Translations under genes and position numbers: made by a program
NCBI RefSeq assembly: GCF_041956535.1
Contig: NW_027192207.1
Location: 30,310 to 63,479, forward strand
Length of the DNA: 33,170 nt
Reading direction: 5' to 3'
Source of the DNA: Calcarisporiella thermophila CBS 279.70
Taxonomy: Eukaryota; Calcarisporiellomycota
Notes under the pieces: generated by a model
Database searches by the model: none
What the model was told of the DNA's origin: nothing
What the model saw: the letters and a program-made list of their open reading frames with translations, nothing else
Shown here: positions 10,799-21,924 of the stretch, piece by piece
Layout of the letters: the number at the start of each line of letters is the position of its first letter
How positions within the stretch are numbered: position 1 is the stretch's first letter

Positions 10799-12728
10799 AT
10801 GCTAAGCACTCAACCTTCCCGGCTCAACCAGCCTGACTCCCCGCCTTTGACCGAGTGCGATCCGGAGGAATTACTCGATGAGCCCGAGCCTCCCAATTCC
10901 ACTCCAGCCGCGAAGGAATCATCGTCTGCCGACCCTGATGAAGCTTGCAGCGATGACTCGACTCCTCCTGAACCACGTCCCACCATTATAGCAAAACTTT
11001 CCCCAGATGACGCAAGTGATTGGAATTTTATACTTACGAGCGCTGGCCTTCGCTTCCAGCTCCGATTGCGGTCTCTCGGGGATCTGCACCGTCTTTTGAG
11101 CGCTTCTTACATATTTGATAATGCCTCTCTACCCGAATTTCCTCCCACCTTCCCTAGAGACAATGCAGAGTGCAAACCGCTACCGCGGTGTACCATTTTC
11201 AGCTGGCATTTTCCTAAACCCGTTCGACAGGACATGCTCATTCCGGCAGTCAAGAACTATGGCGGATTTACTCGGAGCCTAGTGGATTATTTGTTCCACT
11301 TTTATGTGAGTGGCTGCTTGAATTACTTCCAGCATCCGGATCGCCCAGCTTTCCTTGAGAGCTATTATCGGGGCGAGATCGAGCCAGTTTTGCTCTACAC
11401 CGCCATCACTAGGGCTGCCCTGCACCTCTTGCTGAAGCACATGGATTGCTCGATGTTAAGGCAGATCCAGAATGTGATCGAGCACCTGCTGGTTCGGGCA
11501 ATAACCTTGCTTGAGGAAGCATTCGACTCGCCGTCTCCGCAATCTGTGCTCGCCTTCTTAAACATGAGCTGCTGTATGCGGCGAATGTATCAGCTTGAAA
11601 AAGCATACACGTATCATAAACAGGCGGTGTTGATGGCTCTCGCGTTGAGGATGAACCAGGATGACCCGAGTGAACGGGATTCGATGAGGATTGAATTGCA
11701 GAGACGAATATGGTCAGTCCTTTTTTATTTGCATCTCTTAAAGCTCCGTTTGAGCTTACACCATGTTTCCCATTGGAATTTCAGGTGTTTCCTCTGTAAA
11801 AATGAATTGCTGAATTCGGGCGTCTACGGAAGACCCTGGATCCTGACTTTGGAGACCATTCGCAACTCGCCCAAAGTAACTTTGGGCCCCTGTGATACCA
11901 ATGAGTACCGGCTGTTTTTGGCAAGCATGATTCTCTTGAGATCACTTGGGTGTGAAATAGACTAACCTCTTTTTCCACGCTATGCCAGATCTCATTCGAG
12001 CTTGATATTGCATATCATACTAAACTCGCAAGATTCTCCAACATTGACTGGTCCCAACCCGACCAAGCGATTGTCCGGAATCTTGTGAGTATTGCTGCGC
12101 TTTTACAACACGATGTCCATGTCAACCTCGGGTATATTCTTGGAGTCGTGACAAGCATCCACCAAAAACACATGATCAACATCAAGCATGACTTCTGGAT
12201 CAACTGGTGCTATCTGTGGCAGCAATTTATCGAATCGGATGCCCCCCCAAGACGCATGGGGTCGGAGTTGATGCAGCAACTAAGAGCCAAGGCATTGGAC
12301 GAGTATCTCAAGGTTGGCTTAAGCCCTCTTTCATCCCCGGTATTCTATCGTGGGCTTCTAATCGAAACTCTCGCTCTTTACTTTCCACATACCAGGGAGT
12401 AACCAATGTGACCTCATGCTGGCGAACCGCTCTCCGAGACAGGGCGGGATGCAGTAAATATTTACCGAGCCACAACTTCTGCCATATGTACAAATTTATC
12501 GCAAGTCACCATCCAAATCGGACGATCCGACGACACATTTTTGGCCAGCTTGGCCAGATCTTTCGACTATTGAAGTCAGACCAAAGCCCTGCGACCCTGG
12601 GGGTAAAGCTGCAGATACACGAGGTAGTCAAGGCTCTGGAGGAGATGAAGCCATTCGTGTTCACGGAGCAAGAGCTGGAGATGATGAAGGGACCCAAATT
12701 GAAGCCAATTGCCATCCGACATAGGTAA
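10799..12728 (+). CDS. Fungal transcription-factor-like protein with middle-homology region, no zinc cluster
   Basis: Proposed exons are 10799-11712, 11785-11920, 11989-12312 and 12396-12728, giving 568 aa with consistent phase. Intron 2 is GC-AG (GCAAGC at 11921) because the nearby GT donor (GTGTGA, 11949) would shift the frame into stops. Intron 3 uses a weak GTTGGC donor. The N-terminus is acidic and Pro/Ser-rich. From about residue 150 the sequence resembles the fungal-specific transcription-factor domain: SLVDYLFHFYVSGCLNYFQ, PAFLESYYRGEIEPVLLYTA, an RRIW spliced to a GRPW segment, and an alpha-helical C-terminus. The Cys-rich Zn2Cys6 DNA-binding motif that normally precedes this region is absent. 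It may be a cofactor, a protein tethered to another factor, or a gene whose first exon was missed. Confidence 0.6.
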
Positions 12729-14501
12729 TTTACCCGTCGCTAAGGATGTAGGATTAGGTTGGGATAGGCTCTACTTTTATGACTCGTTGTAAAATATCCT
12801 CCTCTCTCCTCACAAATCATTCCCTGTTTAAAGCCGATGTTCAAAAATGGGTGTTTCCACCTGTGCACATTAGGATACTTTTTTTTCTTTCCTCTTTTAC
12901 CCCTCTGTTGTCGAGTGTGTTGGTGTTTTCATAATGGTTGCCAATTCCGACAATAAATTGGAGATAGTTAGCAAACTATTCCGAATGAAACCTCGTCTCT
13001 ACCCACCCCAACGCCGGATTATTTTCTCAAGGGGCTCTACATTATAGTCCCAAACGATTCTATTACCTCACTAATAATTGGCGTAGGATAGAGCCATGGT
13101 GAGTAAACTCCCGCCAAGAAATTTTTAGCTGCGCATAATGGCCCTTGGGAATAGAAGTGACTCGACTTTATCTTTCCTTCGTGGAGTTAAGAGGAAGGAA
13201 TGGCCAGACTAGAGCAGAGTACCTTGAAACAGAAAAAAGAAACAGACGAAACAAAAGGTAGACCATGGTTCTTATGAAACCACAGGTGGCTGAGTCTTTT
13301 GAGCTTATACTATGTTACTGTGCGCGGTTGCACGCGGATGAAAAAAAGTTAAATCCAAGGCTCTTGCGAATCACCAGTGCGTGTTTGCGAAAATTCGGTC
13401 GATATTTGAGAACGCTATGCTGAGATCCCAATATAGATAACAATGGGTGTCTCAGGGCTCGTCTTGATCCTTCCATTAAACTTCCTCGTATATCCTCAAT
13501 TAGTATATAATTCCAATCCGCAACCGAAAGATGAGCACTAGTACTGACGATTGCCTAATGGCAATCGTCAGTACTAGTGCTCTTAGCTACAACGTGCTTA
13601 TTAACGTAAGCACATGCATACTTAAATTAGGAAATATCTATCCGTCAATATCAAATATTGAAGAGTGATACGGCCTTGGTTTTCTTTACACCTTTGACAC
13701 TACTTGACCATGCTCTTCCACCTTAGTGCTTTATGCATTTTCTTCTATCAACCTTTAACGAAACTTGGATAGGGATCGTGTTGACCTCCAGCGGATCCCA
13801 AGAATTTCGGCTATATTTTAGATTTATGATGGGAACCAGGAAATAATGTCTTCCTTGGCATAGACAAAACTGCGGATGCTATTAAAGGTGGCCTTAACTC
13901 TTATCTAAATTTCCTCCCATCTCTTCAACCTATGGGGTTCTCAAATAGCCTCGCCTTATAGGTTATAGATAGAATAAACGCACCATAGAGCTGAAATAAA
14001 AGTCCATATTTCTTGTCCTTAGAGTTTCGAAATGTATTAGGGCAAACTTGCCAGACTATTTGCGCTGGACACAAGTACTTGTGTTACCAACCAATCTAGG
14101 GGAGAAAACGAATCTTCGGCAGCATCATCAGTCCTCAATGGTTCACCTAGGCCCACTAGAAAAGATATAAGCTTAGTTTGGGGAGTACGTGAAAGCTTTG
14201 TGCAATAATGGCAGGAAGGACTTTGTGTTTTCCAGATGCTGGCAACACACTGGGATATTTAAGAAACGGTCGTGGTAGACGCTCAAGCAATTTTTTCTGC
14301 CTCAATTTGATTTTTGCTTGTACCTTCAGATTTCGCTCGCTTTTTTCCGCTCCTTTTCCCCTCTCTGACCCTTGCTAGCATCGTGTCTCTGGGGCCGTCT
14401 ACCCTCCCCTTCCAATATCTCCCAATTTTTTATCTCCTGGTAGTCCATTCCTTTCCATACTAACACTCTCCGTCGTCTCTAATATATTTCTGCTGGTTAA
14501 A
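12729..14501. other. Gene-free stretch containing a perfect hairpin
   Basis: About 1.8 kb without a supportable ORF. It is AT-rich and carries the long perfect inverted repeat at 13533-13582, listed separately. The last 200 bases are pyrimidine-rich (CT-rich runs at about 14320-14480), as expected for the promoter of the next gene. Confidence 0.5.
13533..13582. repeat. Perfect 23-bp inverted repeat with 4-nt loop
   Basis: The left arm 13533-13555 (GAGCACTAGTACTGACGATT followed by GCC) is matched base for base by 13560-13582 in reverse complement, around the loop TAAT. Symmetry stops exactly at the arm ends. It lies in non-coding DNA, about 0.8 kb after the stop of the transcription-factor-like gene and 0.95 kb before the next start, so it is not an obvious 3' end signal. 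It could be a small RNA precursor, a relic of a transposon with abutted ends, or a structural DNA element. Confidence 0.9.
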
Positions 14502-15653
14502 ATGTTGGAGAGCTTCCGCACCGTCTGCTTGATACCCCATGGAGCCGACCTTTACAAATTCTCGCCTGGTCAGCCGATTAAAGGGCTGCTCTCCAACTCT
14601 ACATTAGACAGTATCATACTTCCTCCCTCCTCACTCGGTTTTCAATGTGCTACAGCGGATATAGATGGTCGGCCTACTGTTCTTTTCGTCACTTTTGTGA
14701 ATAATCGGTATAGTCGTGAAGTACCCAATATTGCGCAACTTAATCTCTATGATCTATCGCGGGGTACGCTTGGCAGTATGACTATCGAGCTTCCAATTGT
14801 GCGCCGTTATGGCGAATTTAAGCAATCGGCCATTATTGCAGACAAAAAATACGTCTATATCTCTACCGATGATTCCGGCATTTATCGTATTGATTTGGCG
14901 ACTATCAAAGAAGGGGCTCACATTACTGGTTCTCTCATTATAAGCGGTTTCCCCGGATCACAGCTATTGCTCTTAGACGGCTCCTTATGGAGCATTTCAA
15001 CTACTCGTTACAGTCGCACTCTCTTTCCGGTAAAAAGTGGTGATTTTTATGATAATGGCATCAACATCAGGTCGAACCAGCGTTGTACTGAGGGAACGAA
15101 TCTTGTTGCGGCTAACATTGACGATCGATCCCTGTATGTGTTCACAAATGCTGGATCCGATTTTATTATTACGGCAGAAATGAATTCAGTTAATTCCGTT
15201 TCTGCCACCAACAATGACTTCCTGATGACCTGTTCAGACATGCTAGGGGTGGCTGTGTTTAATGGTTCCGCGTATGTTCTTGCTAAGAGCCACACAGACG
15301 GTGCGGATCGCTTGTTCAAGCGGAGTTTGATCGCAAGCGCAACAGAGGGATGGGCCCATCTGTATGGTGCACCTGTGCCTGTCAAAGATATGCAATTTGG
15401 CTTGCGTCTGTCCCCTTCAGACACTCTTGATGATGTAATTTACCGTGGTCTTTCGGAGGGCGTCTTAATTGGAGGTTGTGTGGCTGCTTTTATGGCTGGG
15501 GCTCTCTTTACGTTCTTCATCACCTTCTTCATAATGCGTCGAAAGATCCGCAATCATACCGTCGTGGCTGTTCCAACTCCGGTAGAGACGGTGGAATATC
15601 ATCCACCTAACGTGTTCCCAGTTTCGAAACCACAGTCGGATGAGAAAGTCTAG
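14502..15653 (+). CDS. Single-pass membrane protein of unknown function, possible beta-propeller ectodomain
   Basis: Uninterrupted 383-aa ORF. Residues 1-320 are rich in beta-strand-like stretches with recurring short units (ADLYKF; QLNLYDLSRG; YVYISTDDSGIYRIDL; LLLLDGSLWSI; RSLYVFTNAGSD), which suggests a propeller-like fold without clear repeats. One strong transmembrane helix spans about 321-345 (VLIGGCVAAFMAG...FFIM). It is followed by RRK and a 38-residue polar tail, so a lumenal or extracellular N-domain with a cytosolic tail is likely. No signal peptide is visible after the ATG, which is odd for such a topology; an upstream signal exon may be missing, although no spliced candidate was found. 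No family is recognised with confidence. Confidence 0.65.
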   Translation: MLESFRTVCLIPHGADLYKFSPGQPIKGLLSNSTLDSIILPPSSLGFQCATADIDGRPTVLFVTFVNNRYSREVPNIAQLNLYDLSRGTLGSMTIELPIVRRYGEFKQSAIIADKKYVYISTDDSGIYRIDLATIKEGAHITGSLIISGFPGSQLLLLDGSLWSISTTRYSRTLFPVKSGDFYDNGINIRSNQRCTEGTNLVAANIDDRSLYVFTNAGSDFIITAEMNSVNSVSATNNDFLMTCSDMLGVAVFNGSAYVLAKSHTDGADRLFKRSLIASATEGWAHLYGAPVPVKDMQFGLRLSPSDTLDDVIYRGLSEGVLIGGCVAAFMAGALFTFFITFFIMRRKIRNHTVVAVPTPVETVEYHPPNVFPVSKPQSDEKV

Positions 15654-18173
15654 TGTGGCATGTAGTTGTACTCTCTTTCGCTATTGACTAGATGCTTGGA
15701 CCTTGTTTTTATATCTCCCCTTTAAACACTCTATACTACTGTCTGTAATATTGGCATGTCGATTCTGGGCTATTTTATCTTTCTATAATAATCCCTTTGC
15801 AAATATATGTACTTTGATTCTTTTCTAATTTGTATAAATCACTGGAAAAAGAGGCCAAGTCGATGAAATACATAGGAAGATGATTCGAGTAATACACTAA
15901 GAGAATGAGCCTCCTGAAAGCTCAGTTATGATATTTTGCGTGCACTACAACTCGATCGGGAGTCGCTAAGAAACTCAATAATCTTCGCTGGTTTGGGCTT
16001 GATTTCTTACGAAGCTTGAAATACGCATCGAAATTAGATTTGTTCTTGAGAATTTGTCTTGCAACTGTTAACAAAATTTGTAAAACGTTCAAACCAAGTT
16101 TAAAAATAAATAGCGAGAGCAAAAGTTAAATCTCTGTGTATTTTTCATATTCCCCATGTCGTATCACCCACAAGAGATATGAATAAATATGATGAATTAT
16201 ATAATTGCATTTTATTTTGAATAGTCATTTGTAATTTGCCTCTTATTGCTAATCTATGCCAACCTACAGCAATCTACTAGAGTATTTTCTCGACAATTGC
16301 TGTTTACCCATATGTAAGAATACTTTTAGGATGAAGATAAGGGTATACCAAAACGGCATTAAATCAATTGAGAACAATAGGAACTAGGGAATAAAAAACA
16401 ATCATGCAGTTGAGGGTGGTATACATTTCCACCAGCCATCTTGCATAAGGCACCTGTTGGTTGAGTATAGCCATTCCATCTGTTCTATGCCAAATTTTAG
16501 GAGAGCTTGCACCTAGTTTTGGACTCTAGAAACCACTCTAAAAGTACACTAACGCCCCATTATATCTGAGAACTTGAATTTTCTCTTTCTCTACTCTCAC
16601 CAGCAAAATCGATGATTGTATCGATTTTCTTTGGCAAATTCTCAGAGATGGTTCACATCAACCTGAAGCATTAAGCTATGTGAGTTAATTCGCCGTTGAC
16701 ACATGGTCCAATGACAAATCCTTGGCCAGTTCACTTAAACATCTTGACCTCTGAATCCAGATCTAAAACTAACTAGTTCCCGTGAACAAAGGTACAGAGA
16801 TGCTATATGTAGGAGCTGGAGAGGATAGGTAGAGGCTTACATTGTATTATATACTCCCTCTGTTGGGTTACGGATTTTTTTTCATTGATACAATCATTTT
16901 ATGAAATAACACCATCTTCGATTACTAAGCGCTTCCTTCCCCAATATTTTCATCAACGTAGGATTCATGGTGTACTCCATTCCGAAAGCAGTTGTGAGTG
17001 TCCATGCTCTTATTGAACCTCAAGAAAGCCGAGATACAGTCGGATTTATTCCCTTGGGCTGGTTTTACGCGCACTGGAAACTGCCATATAATATGTTAGG
17101 TAGTTCCTTTTTTTTCGCTGAGGAGGTAGAAGCGCATGATTTGATGGACATAAATCTCGGTAATTCGGATAAAGTTCGGAACGGAATCGCTGTAGAATTG
17201 GGATACTACGCAAAAATATTCGTCAATTATTTCCGATGTTGCTCTCAATAATAGTCATCATCTGTTATCGCTTTTGTCCGTCGATGATTAATAATGTACT
17301 GCGTACAGATTTCTTTCTGCCACATACCCATTTTTCGGATTGTAGGCAAACCTACATCACAAAAATGTCAGCTAGGATACCGGCAGGTGTTCATGATCCA
17401 TCTCAGCTACCACGGCATATATACTGGATATATTTTTATAGTTATATACGCAGTTAAGAGGAGAAAAACAATCGAATAAAAGAAATTCCCCTTTGAAGCG
17501 AGACTTTCTGACGGTCCGGTTGCTTCATGGCCGGCATTGGAGGTTTGTCAAGCAAATGACGTGGATTGATCTACGCTGAAACCTTGCGGACACATTAATC
17601 CAATTTGGCAGTTTTTGTACTCGAGATTTTAGGTTCAGGCTTATCCTTTTGTTCAGAAGTCGCTGACGTCGGATGAGAAAGCGAGCGTTCAAGAAAATAA
17701 TTAGCCGCGTGGGCAATTGAGAAAAGGCGGGTTTCAGACGTTAGTGCAATTAATAATCTCGGCCTTCCCTGTTTGCGGAAATTCTCTCGGTGGCAAAATC
17801 CTTCCAAGTAATGGTGAGAAGGCCTGACAGGAGGATTGGGCCGGGAAATATTTTGATTATTAAAGCACGGCCTTGCTATATAAAATCGATTTGCGCTCTT
17901 CCCCCAACATCCTGGAACCAAGAGGGTACCGGCTTCTCTCGATCCTATCTCCTTGTGCACTGCGGGGAAATTCCCTTTGTAAATCAGAACCCTCGATTAA
18001 AGCCTGAACTTTATACCGTCCAGACGCCTTTTTCTAGCTTTGCGTGGTTGATTTGCTCGTCATTCTGCATTTTCCTTTCCATCGCATTCATCCATTGTAT
18101 GTCCATACACCACTGAGCCCGACATCCCGGATTGATTTTTCAGGCGCTCCCCAAAGCTTCGGCAAATACTAGG
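15654..18173. other. Long intergenic region, possible 5' UTR intron near its end
   Basis: About 2.5 kb, AT-rich, with no convincing gene. A 94-codon plus-strand ORF (16967-17251) and a 121-codon minus-strand ORF (17960-17595) are the longest candidates, and neither shows a recognised motif. At 18097-18143 a GTATGT donor and a TTTTTCAG acceptor could define a 47-nt intron in the 5' untranslated leader of the following acyltransferase gene. Confidence 0.4.
17877..17884 (+). promoter_or_regulatory. Candidate TATA box (TATATAAA)
   Basis: TATATAAA lies about 290 bases before the ATG at 18174. This is a plausible core promoter for the wax-synthase-like gene if its leader contains the short intron proposed at 18097-18143. 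The motif alone is weak evidence in AT-rich DNA. Confidence 0.3.
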
Positions 18174-19507
18174 ATGAATTCGATTTTTCCATACGCCCAT
18201 CCCCCCTTGTATTTCAGTACTCTTAGAATCAATCTCCTCGACATCTCGAACGATATCCTATCACCTGCTCTCATTCTTTTCTATGGCCTCATTATAGCCT
18301 CGCTCTATGCCATTCTCATGGTGCCTGTCTGGCTCCTGCATGCTCGCGTCAAACAGGCGCTTGGAGGAATGCTCATGTGCGTGCAATTATCCATTCCATT
18401 TCTTCTCACCTCTAATCACACATGTAAGTCTCAGTTAGCTCCATTAATTATATTGCCCCAGCACCTTTTTAATTGAATTTCATTATGCTAGTGCTCTTAC
18501 TAGGAATCGGTGCATTCGGGATTGGGCAATTCTATCGCTTTATCGACCTTTACTACTTCACGCCCGCTTTTCAGTCACGCCCTATCTACTACACGCGTCA
18601 TGAGCTGCGGGAAGAGGTCCTTAAATTCTTTCGCAGAAGAAATAGGTACCGCACCCTTCCCAAACAACCCAGTCAGTCTCCTCACCAGCTTGAGAAAGAG
18701 GGGCAGCGGGAAACCACATGGCTAGACTTGCTTCCTCGGTTTTTCTTCCACTACGTGACCGCCGACCTGTTGCGCTTCTACTTCCGCGGATATACATATG
18801 AGCACTACCACGCGCTCGGCTACGATTCCCCTTGGTTATGGTATCGCCTCTTTGGCGTCGCCTGTATGTTGTGTGTCGCGTTAAATCTTATGTGGTTCAT
18901 CGAGCTTCTTCAAATATTCACGAGCGTCATCTTTAACAAGGGCAAGATCAATCTAACCCACTATCCGGCGCTATTTAAGTCGCCTTGGTGCGCCAGTAGC
19001 TTGGGGGAGTTTTGGGGAGATAGATGGCACCAGTGCTTCCACCATTGCTTCACCGGAGTGGGTTGGCATCCTCTGCGACGCTTGATCAAGGAACACCTGC
19101 TTCCGCAATTCCCAAAAAACAAGCTCGTAGCCACGCTGGAGCTGTTCCTCCCCATGATCGGAGTGTTTTTGGCAAGCGGCTTGATGCACGAATATATCAC
19201 TTTAATCCTCCCTCATGCGCGAAGCCCCTTTTCCATGGTTGCGTTCTTTTTACTGCAAGGAATGCTTGCGGCCGTTGAGCGGCTTTTCAGTTGGATCTTT
19301 CCGGTGCACTGGAGGGCTTCTCGGATAGGCAGGGTCCTCGGCTGGGCATGGACAATGGGATCCATCTACGTGACTGCTCCCCTCTTTTTTGAGTTTTTCG
19401 CCAGGCTGGAAATGTGGAATGTGCTTGGGACGCAGCCCGGTATCTACACATGGTTGGATGCTAGACTGGCCAACCGAACAATATCTCTCGGTGCCAAGGC
19501 ACTCTGA
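18174..19507 (+). CDS. Wax-synthase-like membrane-bound O-acyltransferase (MBOAT)
   Basis: Two exons, 18174-18423 and 18492-19507, are joined over a 68-nt GTAAGT...CTAG intron and give 421 aa. The protein is strongly hydrophobic with about eight membrane helices. It carries the hallmark of the wax synthase/MBOAT_2 family: LFKSPWCASSLGEFWGDRWH, with FWGDRWHQ at residues 257-264, then a second His in ASGLMHEY (H316), the expected catalytic histidine. Family members transfer acyl chains to alcohols or other acceptors in the endoplasmic reticulum membrane, and related fungal enzymes act in secondary metabolism. The substrate cannot be told from sequence. The ATG at 18174 is the first in the frame after a possible leader intron acceptor at 18142-18143. 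The gene stands alone with no biosynthetic cluster around it. Confidence 0.85.
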
Positions 19508-19983
19508 TGTCAAAATAATTTAAATATGTATTGTTTCTTCTATATTCTATGGCTACTTTTATTATTATTATTATTGTGAGAACTGTTTTAAAACCTGTAC
19601 ATATTGCCTTTTGGACCAATTTGAACTCTTGAAGATAAAAATCCAATTCTATAAGCTTGTGTGCGATGAAAACATGAACTTTATAATGTGAAAAAAGCAT
19701 CGAAGATTCTCATTCAATAAATAGCATCGTCAAACAAAAAACAGTTACAAGCTAAATATTACAAATGGCTCATCTCGAAAGAAAAAAATAAGGGTTCAAA
19801 AAAATAAAAATAAAATATATAACATAGAAAAAGAATAAATAAATAAGAACACCGCTACATTCAGAGGATACATAAATTCCATAATATCTACACAAGAAAT
19901 ACAAATGGATCAAACCGAAGTATGTACAGAGAATTGGAACGAGGGGAATCTTACGCGGAATTTCTACAGAAAGGGGGTTAGTG
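19508..19983. other. Convergent 3' intergenic region
   Basis: About 480 bases of very AT-rich DNA lie between two convergent genes. A short (TTA)n-type microsatellite occurs at about 19557-19575, and A/T-rich runs occur at about 19780-19850. Polyadenylation signals for both genes should lie here; none stands out. Confidence 0.4.
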
Positions 19984-20595
19984 CTAATCCATTTTCCCAA
20001 GCAACTTCATTGGAGCGAAGCAAGATGCAATGACCACTTGTTCTACGGCCTGAGGAGCAGGGACGAGGTTGAGGGTGCTCTCGAAGAAGCGCAACCGCCA
20101 TCTTTTCGAGTCGCTATAGTCGAGCTCTGCAATTTTTAGCTTACGCACAAGATGCGTGGTATAATCAGGGGGGAATACTATTTCGCACTCCATGCGACGG
20201 CGGAAGATGCTTGTCGACCAGGTAAATATGTAGTCAAGGAAATTAAACTCAAAATCCAGCCTACACATTTCACGAACACAAACGTGAGTCATAGTCATAA
20301 TATTTCCCTCTTCGGGAGAGGTCATATAGAAAATGAACTGGGAAAGAGAAAGAGTTGGATAGTTCGAAATAAGGGACGAATCACTTACGCGGCTCAAAAG
20401 ATATCCAGCACCCCCCGGCTGTGAACTAAGGAGGAGGCTAGGCTGCTGTGAATTTGTTGGAGATATGTCGATCCGTGGTAAAAGCATCGGAGTCGTGGTC
20501 CGATAGAGAATCCAGTCGTGAATAGGTTGCATCTTAAGGGACATAGGCGAGGGGAAGGGATTAGTGTAGCGAGACACGTCTAGTTTGAATCCCAT
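19984..20595 (-). CDS. Small protein resembling Tubby-C-terminal-like / DUF6593 fungal proteins
   Basis: Two exons, 20595-20389 and 20337-19984, give 186 aa. The 51-nt intron (GTAAGT...CCCAG) is a multiple of three, so an unspliced reading also stays open (203 aa). The segment DYIFTWSTSIFRRRMECEIV, followed by a strand-rich stretch (THLVRKLKIAELDYSDSKRW) and a hydrophobic C-terminal helix (AVEQVVIASCFAPMKLL), resembles the lipid-scramblase/Tubby-like fold of many small fungal proteins. No function is established for these. The family call is from pattern only and the gene structure is more secure than the name. Confidence 0.5.
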   Translation of the reverse strand: MGFKLDVSRYTNPFPSPMSLKMQPIHDWILYRTTTPMLLPRIDISPTNSQQPSLLLSSQPGGAGYLLSRVSDSSLISNYPTLSLSQFIFYMTSPEEGNIMTMTHVCVREMCRLDFEFNFLDYIFTWSTSIFRRRMECEIVFPPDYTTHLVRKLKIAELDYSDSKRWRLRFFESTLNLVPAPQAVEQVVIASCFAPMKLLGKMD

Positions 20596-20973
20596 CGTGA
20601 TGAGGAAGGATTACCTTGTGGGGGGGGATAAGTCGGGAATGTAAGGGGATTATGGGAGTTGCTTGGTAAAATGGTATGTAAAACCTTTTTTTCTACCGCG
20701 CTGCACTGCAGCATTTTATAATCAACCTCTTTGCTCATAATTTAAGTTCATGTAATAATAACTCATTCAACATGCAATAACAACTCACCAGCGATTAATA
20801 ATGTCAGTTTGAGTCAAAATGATTATACCATTGCCTAATATAGATGCTGGGTATCCGTGGGGTTATCTTCGATGAAATAGGCTTTTGTGATAACGTCATC
20901 CTATGACGTTAATCGCTCTTTAGGATAACCGCAGCGGCAGTCTAGCTTCTCTAACGCAACAATTTTTTGCACA
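20596..20973. promoter_or_regulatory. Divergent promoter region between the Tubby-like gene and SRP19
   Basis: About 380 bases separate two divergent start codons. No clear TATA box was found. A short inverted motif around GATAACGTCATCCTATGACGTTAATC (about 20889-20914) contains two opposed copies of an ACGTCAT-like CRE/ATF half site (AACGTCAT and ATGACGTT). This could bind a bZIP factor and serve both genes. Confidence 0.4.
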
Positions 20974-21780
20974 ATGAATCCTGATGATGTCGATAACATG
21001 GAGCTTCCGCTCCCCACCGAAGCCGATTCAGGACTCATAAGGGAGCAGCTAGGAATGAATATGATACCAGGATCGCGATTAACCAAGGATGGATCTGAGT
21101 TCAAGACGTAAATATACTTTCCGCTCAGATCCAAGCAAAGTTAGATCTAACATCCGAGTCATAGATGGGTATGTGTATATCCTATTTACATCGATGCAGG
21201 GAGATCTGTAGAAAGTGGCCGTCGTATACCAAAATCAAAGGCAGTGGACAATCCACACGTATTCCATATGGTGCATGCATTAAAAAAATTGAATATGCCT
21301 GTGGCATTCGAGGTAATTAACTCCCTACATTTTATTTTCATTCATGCCATGGAATTCACACCATTTCTTTCGCAAGCCTGGAAAATCACACCCACGAGAC
21401 TGGGCTAACCCTGGCCGAGTACGCACTCTAATCAAAGCGAATGGGATGTGGATTCATCCTACAATACGCAATCGTAAGGTCACGACACCCTCTCAGCTAT
21501 GGTGCATAAAACTGATGGCTCTTTGTCTGCTGCATTAGGAAAACAACTATATCTGAAAATTGCAGAGCTAGTTCCCGAAGTTAGCAAAGAGGTTGCCATC
21601 CCTGTATCCATGGTCACTCCTATGACACCACTCTCCGAAATCCAGCAGATAGCTACGAGCATGAAGGGGGATAGATCCTCCGCAGTGCCTTCTGCAAGCG
21701 CTACTGCGACCGCCGCAGGATCCAATTCCCCTAGCACGGGCGGGTCATCAAAAAAGAAAGGGAAGAAAGGGAAAAAATAA
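20974..21780 (+). CDS. SRP19: Signal recognition particle subunit SRP19
   Basis: Four exons: 20974-21107, 21165-21312, 21377-21473 and 21539-21780. All introns are GT-AG (57-65 nt) with consistent phase, giving 206 aa. After an acidic 45-residue N-terminal extension comes the SRP19 core: WVCVYPIYIDAGRSVESGRR (46-65), IPKSKAVDNP, a helix ending VAFE, then HPRDWANPGRVRTLIKANG and RKQLYLKIAELVP. The C-terminus is basic (KKKGKKGKK), as in eukaryotic SRP19. The protein binds the tips of helices 6 and 8 of SRP RNA and prepares the site for SRP54 during co-translational targeting to the endoplasmic reticulum. The next gene starts 145 bases after the stop on the same strand. Confidence 0.93.
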
Positions 21781-21924
21781 ATTCAATGAAATGTAATATA
21801 TTTACTGGACTGTTCAATTTTCGGGGTACCTCTTTCTCCATTTTGGGCTGTTAAAATAAAAGTCACTTTAAATTTTATCCTCTCCAGACCGTCCATTGCC
21901 TATTTACCACTTCTAAGGGTGTTA

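Noticed and set aside
11949-11988. GTGTGA donor for intron 2 of the transcription-factor-like gene
   Set aside because: Joining it to the CAG acceptor shifts the frame and soon meets a stop. The GC donor at 11921 keeps the frame open through the rest of the gene.
16967-17251. 94-codon plus-strand ORF in the gap before the acyltransferase gene
   Set aside because: No motif, no signal peptide, and an AT-driven composition like the surrounding non-coding DNA.
17595-17960. 121-codon minus-strand ORF ending in a Lys/Glu-rich tail
   Set aside because: It overlaps the likely promoter of the acyltransferase gene. No recognised domain or splice partner was found.
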